NCBI GenBank assembly: GCA_947168885.1
Contig: CAMVNQ010000005.1
Coordinates: forward strand, 124,001-188,000
Length of the DNA stretch: 64,000 bases
Direction of reading: 5' to 3'
DNA from: an uncultured Clostridia bacterium
GTDB taxonomy: Bacteria > Bacillota > Clostridia > Oscillospirales > Ruminococcaceae
Position 1 is the stretch's first letter. Every line of letters begins with the position of its first letter. The notes under the pieces were generated by a model that was not told the DNA's origin, did not search any database, and saw only the letters and a list, made by a program, of their open reading frames with translations. Below are positions 24,327-34,633 of this stretch, piece by piece. The position numbers and the translations under genes were made by a program.

Positions 24327-25334
24327 TTACATTGTCGATTTTCTTATCAGCATTTCGAACCCAAGAACGGTTTCCCGCGATGTTTCCTTGCCTTCGAGTA
24401 TATCGAGCAGCAGAGAAGCCGCAGTCGAGCCGAGGTCACTTGCCCGGAAATTCAATGCTGTTATCGGCGGAGAATACATATCAAGATATATGCTGTTATA
24501 GAATGACGCTACCTTTATATCGCGCGGAATGACCTTTCCGATTGCCGCGAGAAGATTGATCGTGTACATACAGATCATATCATCGCCACAGATAACACAG
24601 CTGCAGCCGCGCTGGAACAGGTCTTCTATGACGCGGCGGAGCCTGAGTTCACTGTTCACGCCGAGAAATACTGTCTGCACCGGAACAGTCTGTCCTGCGC
24701 CTTCGACTGCACGCACAAAGCCCTCGTAACGGCTGCGGTTGACAGTCTGATCCATGCTTCCGAGAATAAGGCCGAGTTTTTCAACGCTGTTGTTCATCAG
24801 AAGATATGAAGTAAGCTCATAGCAGCCCTCGTTATGCGCGCTGTCTATGGTTATGGCGTCAAGATCGGAGCTCTGCCCCACAGAAACATAGGGTATCTTC
24901 GTTTCCGACAGGAGCTGCTCCATGGTTCCGCCCTGAAGCGGTCGTGTGATTATGATACCGTCTGTCTTGTGACTGTTGAGCACGCGGATGAGCTGCGAAT
25001 GGTCACCCTTTTCGACTCCGATGACCATTGTGTCGTAATTTCTGAGAGCGCAGCATTTAGTGATACCCATAAGGCAGTCCTGAAAGAACGGTGCTTCGGA
25101 TTCACCGTCATCCATAGGAATGATAACGCCGATATTGTTAGTCTTTTTCTCCGCAAGACTGAACGAAGCCATATTCGGCGAATAGTTCATCATGCGGATA
25201 CACTCGATCACCCTGCTGCGGGTCTCGGCGCTAACTCTTCCCTTTCCAGAGATCGCTCTCGAAACGGTCGTTTTGGAGATGCCGAGCTTGCGAGCGATGT
25301 CATCAAGCTGAACGGTTTTGCTGTTAGTGTTCAT
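24327..25334 (-). CDS. LacI-family transcriptional regulator of the galactan locus
   Basis: A regulator of about 335 residues. Residues 5-55 form the LacI helix-turn-helix (LDDIARKLGISKTTVSRAI, then SAETRSRVIECI). Residues 60-335 form a periplasmic-binding-protein-like sensor domain (NNIGVIIPMDD, DGIIITRPLQG, CVICGDDMICM). I place the start at the ATG at 25334, four bases after the ATPase stop, because it opens directly into the DNA-binding domain. It is the last gene of the locus and probably represses it by binding the palindrome upstream of the galactanase gene (32728-32748). Confidence 0.92.
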   Translation of the reverse strand: MNTNSKTVQLDDIARKLGISKTTVSRAISGKGRVSAETRSRVIECIRMMNYSPNMASFSLAEKKTNNIGVIIPMDDGESEAPFFQDCLMGITKCCALRNYDTMVIGVEKGDHSQLIRVLNSHKTDGIIITRPLQGGTMEQLLSETKIPYVSVGQSSDLDAITIDSAHNEGCYELTSYLLMNNSVEKLGLILGSMDQTVNRSRYEGFVRAVEGAGQTVPVQTVFLGVNSELRLRRVIEDLFQRGCSCVICGDDMICMYTINLLAAIGKVIPRDIKVASFYNSIYLDMYSPPITALNFRASDLGSTAASLLLDILEGKETSRETVLGFEMLIRKSTM

Positions 25335-25338
25335 TCGT

Positions 25339-26553
25339 TCACTTCTTGTTCTTCCTGTTTTTCTTATTATCCCTTGACTTTTCGCTGTCATCGGGAGCTT
25401 CCTGTTTCTTCGGTACCGCAACGGCGTTCTCCACTGCGAGATTTCTACCGTCTTCGGGGTCGAATACATTCACGGTACGTTCTCTGAGCGTGAAAGCGAA
25501 TTTCTTGCGTTTGATGAGCTCCGTCTGCTCCTCGTCGGACATATCCGCGATCTGTACACGAAGTATCACGTCTTTTCCGAGCTCACAGCTCGCATGGATA
25601 TGCAGCTCGCTTCCCATCATTTCTGTTACCTTGATCTCAGCGCTGACTGAATTCGGAGTACCGTCGGCGCACAGTATCAGATTCTCAGGACGAACGCCGA
25701 GCACAGCTTTAGCCGGCACATTTCCACGCTTTTTCAGCGCTTCGCTTATATACACGGGAAGGGCTACCTTCGCACTTCCGATATACGCATAATAGTTGTC
25801 GGCTTCTTTTTTGAGCTCACAGTCGAAGAAGTTCATCTGCGGAGTTCCGATAAATCCGGCTACAAACAGGTTTGCAGGATGATTGAAAAGTTCCTGCGGT
25901 GTGCCGACCTGCATAACATAGCCGTCTTTCATTATGACGATGCGGTCGCCGAGTGTCATAGCCTCGGTCTGATCGTGGGTTACATAGATGAAGGTCGTCT
26001 GTATCTTCTCACGGAGCAGAATAATCTCCGCACGCATCTGGTTTCTCAGCTTTGCATCGAGGTTCGAGAGCGGTTCATCCATGAGGAACACCTTCGGTAC
26101 GCGCACGATAGCACGTCCGATAGCGACACGCTGACGCTGACCGCCCGAGAGCTGCTTCGGCTTTCGTCCGAGGAGTTCGGTGATACCGAGTATCTCCGCC
26201 GCTTCGCAGACTTTTTTGTGTACCTCGTCATTCGGCACTCTGCGAAGACGCAGACCGAACGCTATGTTCTCATAAACGCTCATGTGCGGATAAAGCGCGT
26301 AGTTCTGGAAAACCATAGCTATGTCTCTGTCCTTGGGTTCCATGTCGTTTACAACATTTTCGCCTATTGAGATCTCGCCGCCGCTTATATCCTCAAGACC
26401 CGCGATCATACGCAGTGTTGTGGATTTTCCGCAGCCGGAAGGGCCTACAAGAACGATGAATTCCTTGTCCTTTATCTCAAGATTGAAATCATGTACGGCA
26501 ACAAATCCGTTATCGTACTGTTTTTTTACATTTCTAAGCTTTACCTCTGCCAT
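25339..26553 (-). CDS. MsmK/UgpC-type sugar ABC transporter ATPase
   Basis: A 404-residue ATPase of the MalK class. Walker A GPSGCGKST, Q-loop FQNYALYPH, signature LSGGQRQRVAIGRAI, Walker B VFLMDEPLSNLDAK and H-loop YVTHDQ are all present. A C-terminal OB-fold regulatory region starts near residue 240 (VRPENLIL). The last 25 residues are a highly charged, Lys/Asp/Arg-rich tail, an unusual extension. Such ATPases often serve several sugar importers; here the two permease genes directly upstream are the obvious partners. Confidence 0.93.
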   Translation of the reverse strand: MAEVKLRNVKKQYDNGFVAVHDFNLEIKDKEFIVLVGPSGCGKSTTLRMIAGLEDISGGEISIGENVVNDMEPKDRDIAMVFQNYALYPHMSVYENIAFGLRLRRVPNDEVHKKVCEAAEILGITELLGRKPKQLSGGQRQRVAIGRAIVRVPKVFLMDEPLSNLDAKLRNQMRAEIILLREKIQTTFIYVTHDQTEAMTLGDRIVIMKDGYVMQVGTPQELFNHPANLFVAGFIGTPQMNFFDCELKKEADNYYAYIGSAKVALPVYISEALKKRGNVPAKAVLGVRPENLILCADGTPNSVSAEIKVTEMMGSELHIHASCELGKDVILRVQIADMSDEEQTELIKRKKFAFTLRERTVNVFDPEDGRNLAVENAVAVPKKQEAPDDSEKSRDNKKNRKNKK

Positions 26554-26563
26554 AACAATCTCC

Positions 26564-27430
26564 TTATCCCTTTACGGCTCCGCCGGTCACACCTTCGACG
26601 TAATACTTCTGAAGCGCCATGAACAGTCCGGTTATCGGTATTGATACAAGCAGACCGCCGGCGCAGAATACCGTGAAGTAGTTGCTTATATGCTCCTTAT
26701 CGAGCCATTTGTAGAGTCCTACAGCCACATTGTACGCTTCTTCATGACCGAACGTTATCAGTGACGCGTACATAAAGTCGCCCCACGGAGCTATGAATGC
26801 CATCATTATAGTGTAAATGATTATAGGTTTTGCCATAGGCATTATGATGCGGAAGAACACGCGCGCTCTCGACGCTCCGTCTATACGCGCCGCCTCATCG
26901 AGAGACTTTGGTATAGTATCAAAAAATCCCTTCGCTATGTAATATCCCATACCGGAGCTTGCGGCGTAGATGAGGATAAGTCCCGGAACGGAATTCTCGC
27001 TCGTAAGTCCGAACAGCTTGAGTATGAAATATGTTGCGATCATCGAAAGGAATCCCGGGAACATTCCGAGTACAAGCATAAGATTCATAAGGAATTTTCT
27101 GCCCTTGAATCTCATTCTCGAAAGCGCGTAAGCCACGCAAAGCACGATCACGCTCTGTAATACAGCGTTGAACAGCGCGATTATGAACGTGTTCAGATAC
27201 CAGTGCCAGAACGGTGTCTTGGTCGAAAGAAAGATAAAGTTGTCAAATGACCATTCCTTCGGGAATATGTATGTGACCATAGCCCTCGACTCTCCGCGGA
27301 ACGCCTGAAAGACAAGGTATATGAACGGTATCAGCCAAATAAGGCAGAGTGCGGTAAGGAAGATATATATGATTATGCGCGTTACACGTTCCTTACCCGA
27401 CTTGCTCCTGAATTTTTTATTTTCACTCAC
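26564..27430 (-). CDS. Sugar ABC transporter permease, MalG type
   Basis: A 288-residue membrane protein with six helices and the coupling loop EAARIDGASRARVFFRI. The C-terminus ends in an amphipathic stretch, GVTGGAVKG, a common MalG ending. It pairs with the upstream MalF-type permease, with which it overlaps by 4 bases. Likely substrate: galacto-oligosaccharides, from the adjacent GH53 galactanase (GanQ-like). Confidence 0.93.
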   Translation of the reverse strand: MSENKKFRSKSGKERVTRIIIYIFLTALCLIWLIPFIYLVFQAFRGESRAMVTYIFPKEWSFDNFIFLSTKTPFWHWYLNTFIIALFNAVLQSVIVLCVAYALSRMRFKGRKFLMNLMLVLGMFPGFLSMIATYFILKLFGLTSENSVPGLILIYAASSGMGYYIAKGFFDTIPKSLDEAARIDGASRARVFFRIIMPMAKPIIIYTIMMAFIAPWGDFMYASLITFGHEEAYNVAVGLYKWLDKEHISNYFTVFCAGGLLVSIPITGLFMALQKYYVEGVTGGAVKG

Positions 27431-28950
27431 TGGAAATCCTCCTCATTCTTCATAGCAGGAGATACGTTGTAAACGATAAGCGAGATCACTGCAACGACAA
27501 CGAATACGAGAATGCCGATAACTGCCGCGATCTTATAGTCGTTGTTCGTAACAGTAAGAGAATAGAGCCATGTTATAAGAAGGTCGGTGCCCCCTGCCCC
27601 GCCTTCATAAGCCATTGTTTTAGGCTGTCCGGCTGTCAGCAGATAGATGACGTTGAAGTTGTTGATATTAGCAGTGAAGCTGGTCAGCAGATAGGGTCCT
27701 GTTACGAAAAGCATATACGGAAGCGTTATCTTTGTGAACTGTTTGAATCCCGACGCGCCGTCGATCTTGGCACTTTCATACAGATCTGCGGGAATATTCA
27801 TCAGTACGCCCGTAGCTATCAGCATAAGGTACGGTATGCCGACCCAGAGATTTACGACAAGCACCATTATCCTTGCCATATCCTGTGTCGTCCAGAACCC
27901 TATGTTCTCGGTTATCCACCCCAGGTGTTCCCGCAGTATGCCGTTTACAATACCTTCGTTCGCGAACATCTTAGAAACCAGCAGAAGCGACACGAACTGC
28001 GGTACTGCAATAGTCATGACAAGAACGGTCCTGAATACTTTTTTGAATCTGATGCCCTTGCGGTTGATACATATAGCAACAAACATTCCAAGAAAATAGT
28101 TTGAGAATGTTGCAATAAGTGCCCAGATCATCGTCCATATAAGTATCTCACGGAACGTATATGCAAACTTTTCGTTTCCGGAAGCGTCCGAAGCCAGCAT
28201 GGTCTGGAAGTTGTCCCATCCTACCCAGCCGAAAAGCTTATCCGGCGGCAGATGCGAATAGTCATAGTTCGTGAAAGCTATCAGTATCATGAAGAATATC
28301 GGTATGATAGTAAAAACCGTGATACCGAGGAGCGGCACAGCAAGAAGCGTTTTGTAGTACTGCTCGTCCGCGAGGGATTTAAGGTCATTCTTGAACGACT
28401 TCGGACGCACGCCTTTTTCGATGAGCTTCTGCGCAACATGATTCTGTTTTATGTTTATGTACCAGGTCCAGATAAAGCCCACGATTATGAATATCGTAAG
28501 AACGCCGTAAAGCAGGATCTTTAAGCTGTTGTCCTTGTATGTCACGACTTCAAGGCCATAGTCGTTGAGCGTCTTTATGGTCGCCTGTTCACCGAGATTA
28601 CGCAGTCCGGCGAGATAACCGCCGCCCATTGCGACCATGAACCAGATGAACAGAGCCTCCATTCCGAGGAAGATGATGCCTCTTCCGATCTGACGACGGA
28701 AGAACTGACCGAATCCCATGATAAAGAACGATATGCGGGTCTTCCAGTCACCCTCGGCAAAGATGCGCCCTATCCCCGCGAAAAAGCGTCCGACCGCGCA
28801 TAATCCCTTCCAGATCCCAAGCGGTATCTGCTTCAGGAAATTCAGGATATTAAGCGGAAGATGCACAAAAAACTGACCCACATTGTAAAGCTTTCGTTTC
28901 ATAGGCGGAAGCCCGAGGTATTCGAGCTCGGTTAATCTGCTCATTATCAT
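27427..28950 (-). CDS. Sugar ABC transporter permease, MalF type, long N-terminus
   Basis: A 507-residue membrane protein. The first about 190 residues hold two to three extra hydrophobic segments and amphipathic stretches before the conserved permease core, which begins near residue 200. The core has the coupling loop ESAKIDGASGFKQF. The long N-terminal region resembles that of MalF/GanP-type proteins. AAAGGA precedes two closely spaced possible ATG codons (28950 and 28944); either may be used. It follows the binding protein gene after 211 bases that include a strong hairpin. Confidence 0.9.
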   Translation of the reverse strand: MIMSRLTELEYLGLPPMKRKLYNVGQFFVHLPLNILNFLKQIPLGIWKGLCAVGRFFAGIGRIFAEGDWKTRISFFIMGFGQFFRRQIGRGIIFLGMEALFIWFMVAMGGGYLAGLRNLGEQATIKTLNDYGLEVVTYKDNSLKILLYGVLTIFIIVGFIWTWYINIKQNHVAQKLIEKGVRPKSFKNDLKSLADEQYYKTLLAVPLLGITVFTIIPIFFMILIAFTNYDYSHLPPDKLFGWVGWDNFQTMLASDASGNEKFAYTFREILIWTMIWALIATFSNYFLGMFVAICINRKGIRFKKVFRTVLVMTIAVPQFVSLLLVSKMFANEGIVNGILREHLGWITENIGFWTTQDMARIMVLVVNLWVGIPYLMLIATGVLMNIPADLYESAKIDGASGFKQFTKITLPYMLFVTGPYLLTSFTANINNFNVIYLLTAGQPKTMAYEGGAGGTDLLITWLYSLTVTNNDYKIAAVIGILVFVVVAVISLIVYNVSPAMKNEEDFQ

Positions 28951-29121
28951 CAGCGTCCTTTCGTTATTTAAGATCGGTGTCTGCCGTTTCCGCAGCGTAT
29001 CGGTGCATACAAATGCTTACAAACTCACAATGTGAATTCGCCGCATCCCCCGTGACCGCTTTGGAGGACACGGCCACGAGGTTTATCACTGCAGCTATCC
29101 GTTCCGGAAACGGCGGAACCG

Positions 29122-29142
29122 CGGGAGAGGCAGGCTCTCCCG
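29122..29142 (-). other. Stable hairpin between binding protein and permease genes
   Basis: CGGGAGA and TCTCCCG pair perfectly around a 7-base loop, with no U-run on the minus strand. In sugar importer operons such a structure commonly protects the upstream binding-protein mRNA and lowers permease expression; that role is inferred here. The 28951-29161 gap holds further GC-rich inverted repeats but no gene. Confidence 0.6.
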
Positions 29143-29161
29143 TGACCTGCCGTAATTATGC

Positions 29162-30523
29162 TTACTTGGCAGCCTTTATGGAATCTTCGAGTTCCTTGAG
29201 TGCCGCTGTGAGTGCAGCATCGTCAGCGTCGTTGTACATACCGCTGTTGATATCTGTACCGAACGCCTTTGTGAGATCCCAGTAAGCGTTAGGATACTGA
29301 CCCTGGCCGGGGCAGTACTGAAGCTGGTCTGCGAGAGCCGCAAGAGCTGCATCGGACTGTACGCCGGCAGACTGCTGAGCGTTCTTGTTGGAGGGACCCC
29401 AACCGTTAGCATCGAATCTTGCAAGCTGCATTTCTTCGGATGTGAGATAGTCTGCTACAATGTGGCAGAATGTGAGCTTGTCGGAATCTGTCTGAGGCTT
29501 TACGCCTACGAGCTTGAAGCCGCCGAAACCGCTCATCTGATAAGACTTACCGTCAACTGTGAAGGTAGGCATCTTTACTGCGCCGTAGTTGTCGCCGAGG
29601 AAATCCTTGACTGTGGAAGCATCCCAAGTACCGGAAACGAGAGCACCTGCTGTACCGCCTTCGGGGTTGAAGAGCGAAGCTGCGCCGTCAGGAGCCTGGT
29701 CATAACCCTTGCCCTTGCTCTTGACCATGTTTACCATAGCCTTCATTGCTTCAAGGCCCTTTTCGCCGCTGTAATCACAAACCGCGCCTGTTACATTGCC
29801 TTCTGTATCGTATTCATAGTAGCACTGTGCACCGGTACCGAAGAAGAACGCTACATTATACCAGCCGGACTGGATATCCATATAGAAGTTCTTTCCAGCA
29901 GCGCCGCACTGCTCGATAATGCCTTCAAGAGTAGAAGGATCGGAAACGACGGACTTGTCATAATAGAGGAAGTAACCGTTGTCGGATGTCTCGGGGTAAG
30001 CGTAAATATCACCGTTAAGAGTTACCGCGCCGATCGAGCCTGCGTCATTGTTGTTCTTGATGTTGTCAAGGAACATTCCGCCGGGCTTGGAAAGCGCACC
30101 TGCAGCAACGAGACGTGCGAGCTGATCCTGTGCGAAGCCGAATATATCCGCACCGGCTTCAACGTCGGTAAGGAGCTGTGTAGCAGCTTCGCCTTCGCCC
30201 ATAGCGGATACCTTGATGTCGTACTTTGCGTTCCAGTCGTTCTGACCTGCGAGCCAAGTATCGAGCTTGCTCTGTGTGAGATCAACGATAGCATCCGGAG
30301 CCCATACTGTAATGGTCTTCTTATCGGAAGATGTGTTGTCTGCGGGAGCAGCGGTCGTTTCTGCCGGAGCTGCCTGTGTGTCATTGTTTGCAGCAGGAGC
30401 CGCTGTTGTCGTAGCAGCTGCTGTAGTGCCGCCTGACTGACCGTTGTTACCGCAGCCCGCGCCGGCTGCAACGAGCATTGATAACGCAAGCATTATCGGA
30501 AGTGCTTTTCTTTTTGTTGTCAT
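29162..30523 (-). CDS. Sugar-binding lipoprotein, MalE/GanS type
   Basis: A 453-residue exported solute-binding protein of the MalE class. The N-terminus is a lipoprotein signal with lipobox AAGAGC, then a Thr/Ala/Asn-rich linker up to about residue 68. Next comes KTITVWAPDAIVDLTQSKL, the normal start of the binding fold. The segment VSGTWDASTVKDFLGDNYGAVKMPTF is typical of the family. It gives substrate to the MalF/MalG permeases. A GC-rich hairpin (GCGGCTT/AGCCGC) precedes its AGGAGG site, 105 bases after the galactanase stop. Confidence 0.93.
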   Translation of the reverse strand: MTTKRKALPIMLALSMLVAAGAGCGNNGQSGGTTAAATTTAAPAANNDTQAAPAETTAAPADNTSSDKKTITVWAPDAIVDLTQSKLDTWLAGQNDWNAKYDIKVSAMGEGEAATQLLTDVEAGADIFGFAQDQLARLVAAGALSKPGGMFLDNIKNNNDAGSIGAVTLNGDIYAYPETSDNGYFLYYDKSVVSDPSTLEGIIEQCGAAGKNFYMDIQSGWYNVAFFFGTGAQCYYEYDTEGNVTGAVCDYSGEKGLEAMKAMVNMVKSKGKGYDQAPDGAASLFNPEGGTAGALVSGTWDASTVKDFLGDNYGAVKMPTFTVDGKSYQMSGFGGFKLVGVKPQTDSDKLTFCHIVADYLTSEEMQLARFDANGWGPSNKNAQQSAGVQSDAALAALADQLQYCPGQGQYPNAYWDLTKAFGTDINSGMYNDADDAALTAALKELEDSIKAAK

Positions 30524-30628
30524 TTGTTTGTCCTCCTGTTTTGTTGTGCGGCTGAAGCCGCGTGATTTATCTCAGGACACGTTATGCGCCCTATATATCA
30601 AACGGTTGTTCCGTTCAATAAACTGTTG

Positions 30629-32797
<2,169 letters not shown>

Positions 32798-32874
32798 TTA
32801 TAAATAATCAGATATAAATATTTTTGTGCATTAAGCACAATTTCAATTTGAAGCGCGCAACAGCATTTATGGTG

Positions 32875-32892
32875 TGCGCAAGCCGTTGCGCA
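32875..32892. promoter_or_regulatory. Possible auxiliary operator
   Basis: Two TGCGCA half-sites (32875-32880 and 32887-32892) recur 12 bases apart, against 11 in the main operator 140 bases away. A TTGTGC-ATTAA-GCACAA palindrome lies between them at 32824-32840. This suggests looping or a second binding site; not proven. Confidence 0.45.
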
Positions 32893-32912
32893 AGATGATA
32901 CCAGAATACCGC

Positions 32913-32981
32913 AATCCTGCAGTTCGCTGTACTTTATAATGATCCGGAGAAGTACGGCAGAAATGCCGGAATTGCAGGATT
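32913..32981. repeat. Long imperfect inverted repeat in the galactanase-thiaminase gap
   Basis: AATCCTGCA (32913) pairs with TGCAGGATT (32973). Inside, GCTGTACTT pairs with AAGTACGGC allowing one wobble. The whole 69-base segment can fold as one branched hairpin. The rest of the 32651-33182 gap holds the operators, promoter and terminator listed separately and no gene. Confidence 0.6.
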
Positions 32982-33127
32982 ATAAAGGCTATACCGTATA
33001 AACAGCGTGCAAGATGTCGGAATAATATGCAAGCAAGAGCACGATGCTTTTATAAGCAGCGATGCAAAGGTTGCGTGCGACTATTTGTGCGGTGTTGCCT
33101 AAACAAACGATTCAGGCGAATAAAGAA

Positions 33128-33150
33128 ACAAGCCCGTTTTTCGGGCTTGT
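33128..33150 (-). terminator. Terminator of the thiaminase-like gene
   Basis: ACAAGCCCG and CGGGCTTGT form a perfect 9-base stem around a 5-base loop, 33 bases past the stop codon, followed by a T-rich stretch. Confidence 0.8.
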
Positions 33151-33182
33151 TGCATATATACTTTCAAAACCGGAATAAGTAA

Positions 33183-34214
33183 TCATCCCGTGATGATCTG
33201 ATTATTCTCATCGGACGCTATTTTCTCCAGTTGATTATAAAGCGGGTATTTTTCCGCGAGAACTGCGTAAGGTGACTTGCGCGCAAGAAGAAGATACGCA
33301 GGTTCTCCGTTATCGTCCGACAGAGATGTCAGAATTTCCGTATCTGTCATAACATTCATAAGCTCCACGCACTTATCGTAGCGCTCACCGCTTACACCGG
33401 CAGTAACGGCAACTGCATCGGCATAAAGCAAAGGAATATTGTTTTCGGAACCAAAGCTGACAGTTTTGATATATGTTTCCGGCATACGTTCTTTGAGAAA
33501 ACGCATACTTTCCGAAAATCCAATATATCCTTCTACGATCCCGTTATCATACGTCATGGCAAGCTCGTCAGAAGTGTCCTGTTTGTGACCGCTTACAGCC
33601 AAGTCGTCTATCAGGGCAATGATCTTTTCTTCCTCGGCGCAGATATCTGCCGAAGGGTCGAATTTTCCGTGGATATCCGCTGCTGCTTCAAGAATATACT
33701 GCGAACGCACCATCGGGTCTTCCGAAGCTATGACAAGCATCTCGGAACAGTCCGAAAGATCGGTTATATGCTCTGCTTTTTCAAGGGCGCCGCAGTTTCT
33801 GTCATATATAAGAAAGTTTCCGCACAGAAAGACAGGTATTCCGTACAGCCTTCCGTCCCGGGACGCTCCTTCAGTCGCAAATGGAAAAATATCGTTTATA
33901 TTCTGTATTGAAGAACGTTCTGTCGGCTTTATCCAGCCGGAGTCGATAAGCTTGTCCCGTACAAAACAATCATACGTCACAACATCTATGCCTGTCGGAG
34001 CGCTGTCGCTGTAGCAGTCCCATTCGGCACGGACAAGCTTTATATCCGGTTCAAGTTCCGACCAGCGTTTTTCTATCAGTTCCTGATAATATCCGGTATC
34101 GGGCAGGTATGGAAATACCGCGTATGTCAGAGTATCAACATCGCTTTTCCCTTCACAGGAAGTACATAATATCATCATGACGGTCAATAGTAACAATATG
34201 ATCAGTTTTTTCAT
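33183..34214 (-). CDS. Secreted thiaminase I-like lipoprotein (thiamine pyridinylase)
   Basis: A 343-residue protein with a signal ending in a Cys-rich lipobox (ILCTSC). The mature part matches the thiaminase I pattern as I know it from Clostridium botulinum and Paenibacillus: TYAVFPYLPD, EWDCYSDSAPTGIDVVTYD, then GRLYGIPVFLCGNFLIYD. Thiaminase I displaces the thiazole of thiamine with a base, through a cysteine nucleophile and a glutamate. Cys131 in FLCGN sits where I expect the nucleophile, and the glutamate in GFSESM is a candidate base. The fold is that of a solute-binding protein, so a thiamine-binding role cannot be excluded. The start is the ATG at 34214 after GAGG. No TPP riboswitch is visible. 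Confidence 0.8.
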   Translation of the reverse strand: MKKLIILLLLTVMMILCTSCEGKSDVDTLTYAVFPYLPDTGYYQELIEKRWSELEPDIKLVRAEWDCYSDSAPTGIDVVTYDCFVRDKLIDSGWIKPTERSSIQNINDIFPFATEGASRDGRLYGIPVFLCGNFLIYDRNCGALEKAEHITDLSDCSEMLVIASEDPMVRSQYILEAAADIHGKFDPSADICAEEEKIIALIDDLAVSGHKQDTSDELAMTYDNGIVEGYIGFSESMRFLKERMPETYIKTVSFGSENNIPLLYADAVAVTAGVSGERYDKCVELMNVMTDTEILTSLSDDNGEPAYLLLARKSPYAVLAEKYPLYNQLEKIASDENNQIITG

Positions 34215-34277
34215 ATTCCGGTCCTCAGATCTGCTCATTTTTTCATCATTTGAAACTTCCTAAACAAGTTTATGCTG

Positions 34278-34306
34278 ATTATATCACAAATCAGTGTTTT
34301 TGTAAA
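34278..34306 (-). promoter_or_regulatory. Promoter of the thiaminase-like gene
   Basis: On the minus strand TTTACA (34306-34301) and TATAAT (34283-34278) are spaced by 17 bases. The leader is about 55 bases long and shows no riboswitch-like folding. Confidence 0.75.
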
Positions 34307-34458
34307 GAACTGTGCAATGACTTTATTTCTCTGTGATCTTATGCTATGATCGATATAGTACAATACAAAGCCCGAAAGCAAACTGTCTTAGTAAAGCCGC
34401 GCGGTAATGTTCCCCGTACAGAGCTTTTGGCACGTAGGTCTGAGGACAGATAAAATAC

Positions 34459-34488
34459 TTGACAAATCAGAGCGGGAGGTGATATAAT
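34459..34488 (+). promoter_or_regulatory. Promoter of the Na/Pi symporter gene
   Basis: TTGACA (34459-34464) and TATAAT (34483-34488) are spaced by 18 bases. The leader of about 140 bases contains one hairpin (ACTGCC/GGCAGT, 34505-34521). Nothing else was seen between the two divergent genes. Confidence 0.8.
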
Positions 34489-34633
34489 TGATGTGTTCTA
34501 AACCACTGCCCGGACGGCAGTTGTTGTCAGATATAAACCTGAAAAAAATCAGATCACTATATGATGTCTTTCCACAGTAAATAATCAGACATAGATCATC
34601 ATAAAGCATAAGGATCAGCAAAAAGGATAAGTT

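Noticed and set aside
29462-30436. 324-codon plus-strand open frame opposite the binding protein gene
   Set aside because: It is antisense to a lipoprotein gene with a clear signal peptide and family motifs; the frame is Cys-rich in a way typical of an antisense shadow.
34215-34633. TPP riboswitch upstream of the thiaminase-like gene
   Set aside because: I looked for the CUGAGA core and its partner and did not see them.
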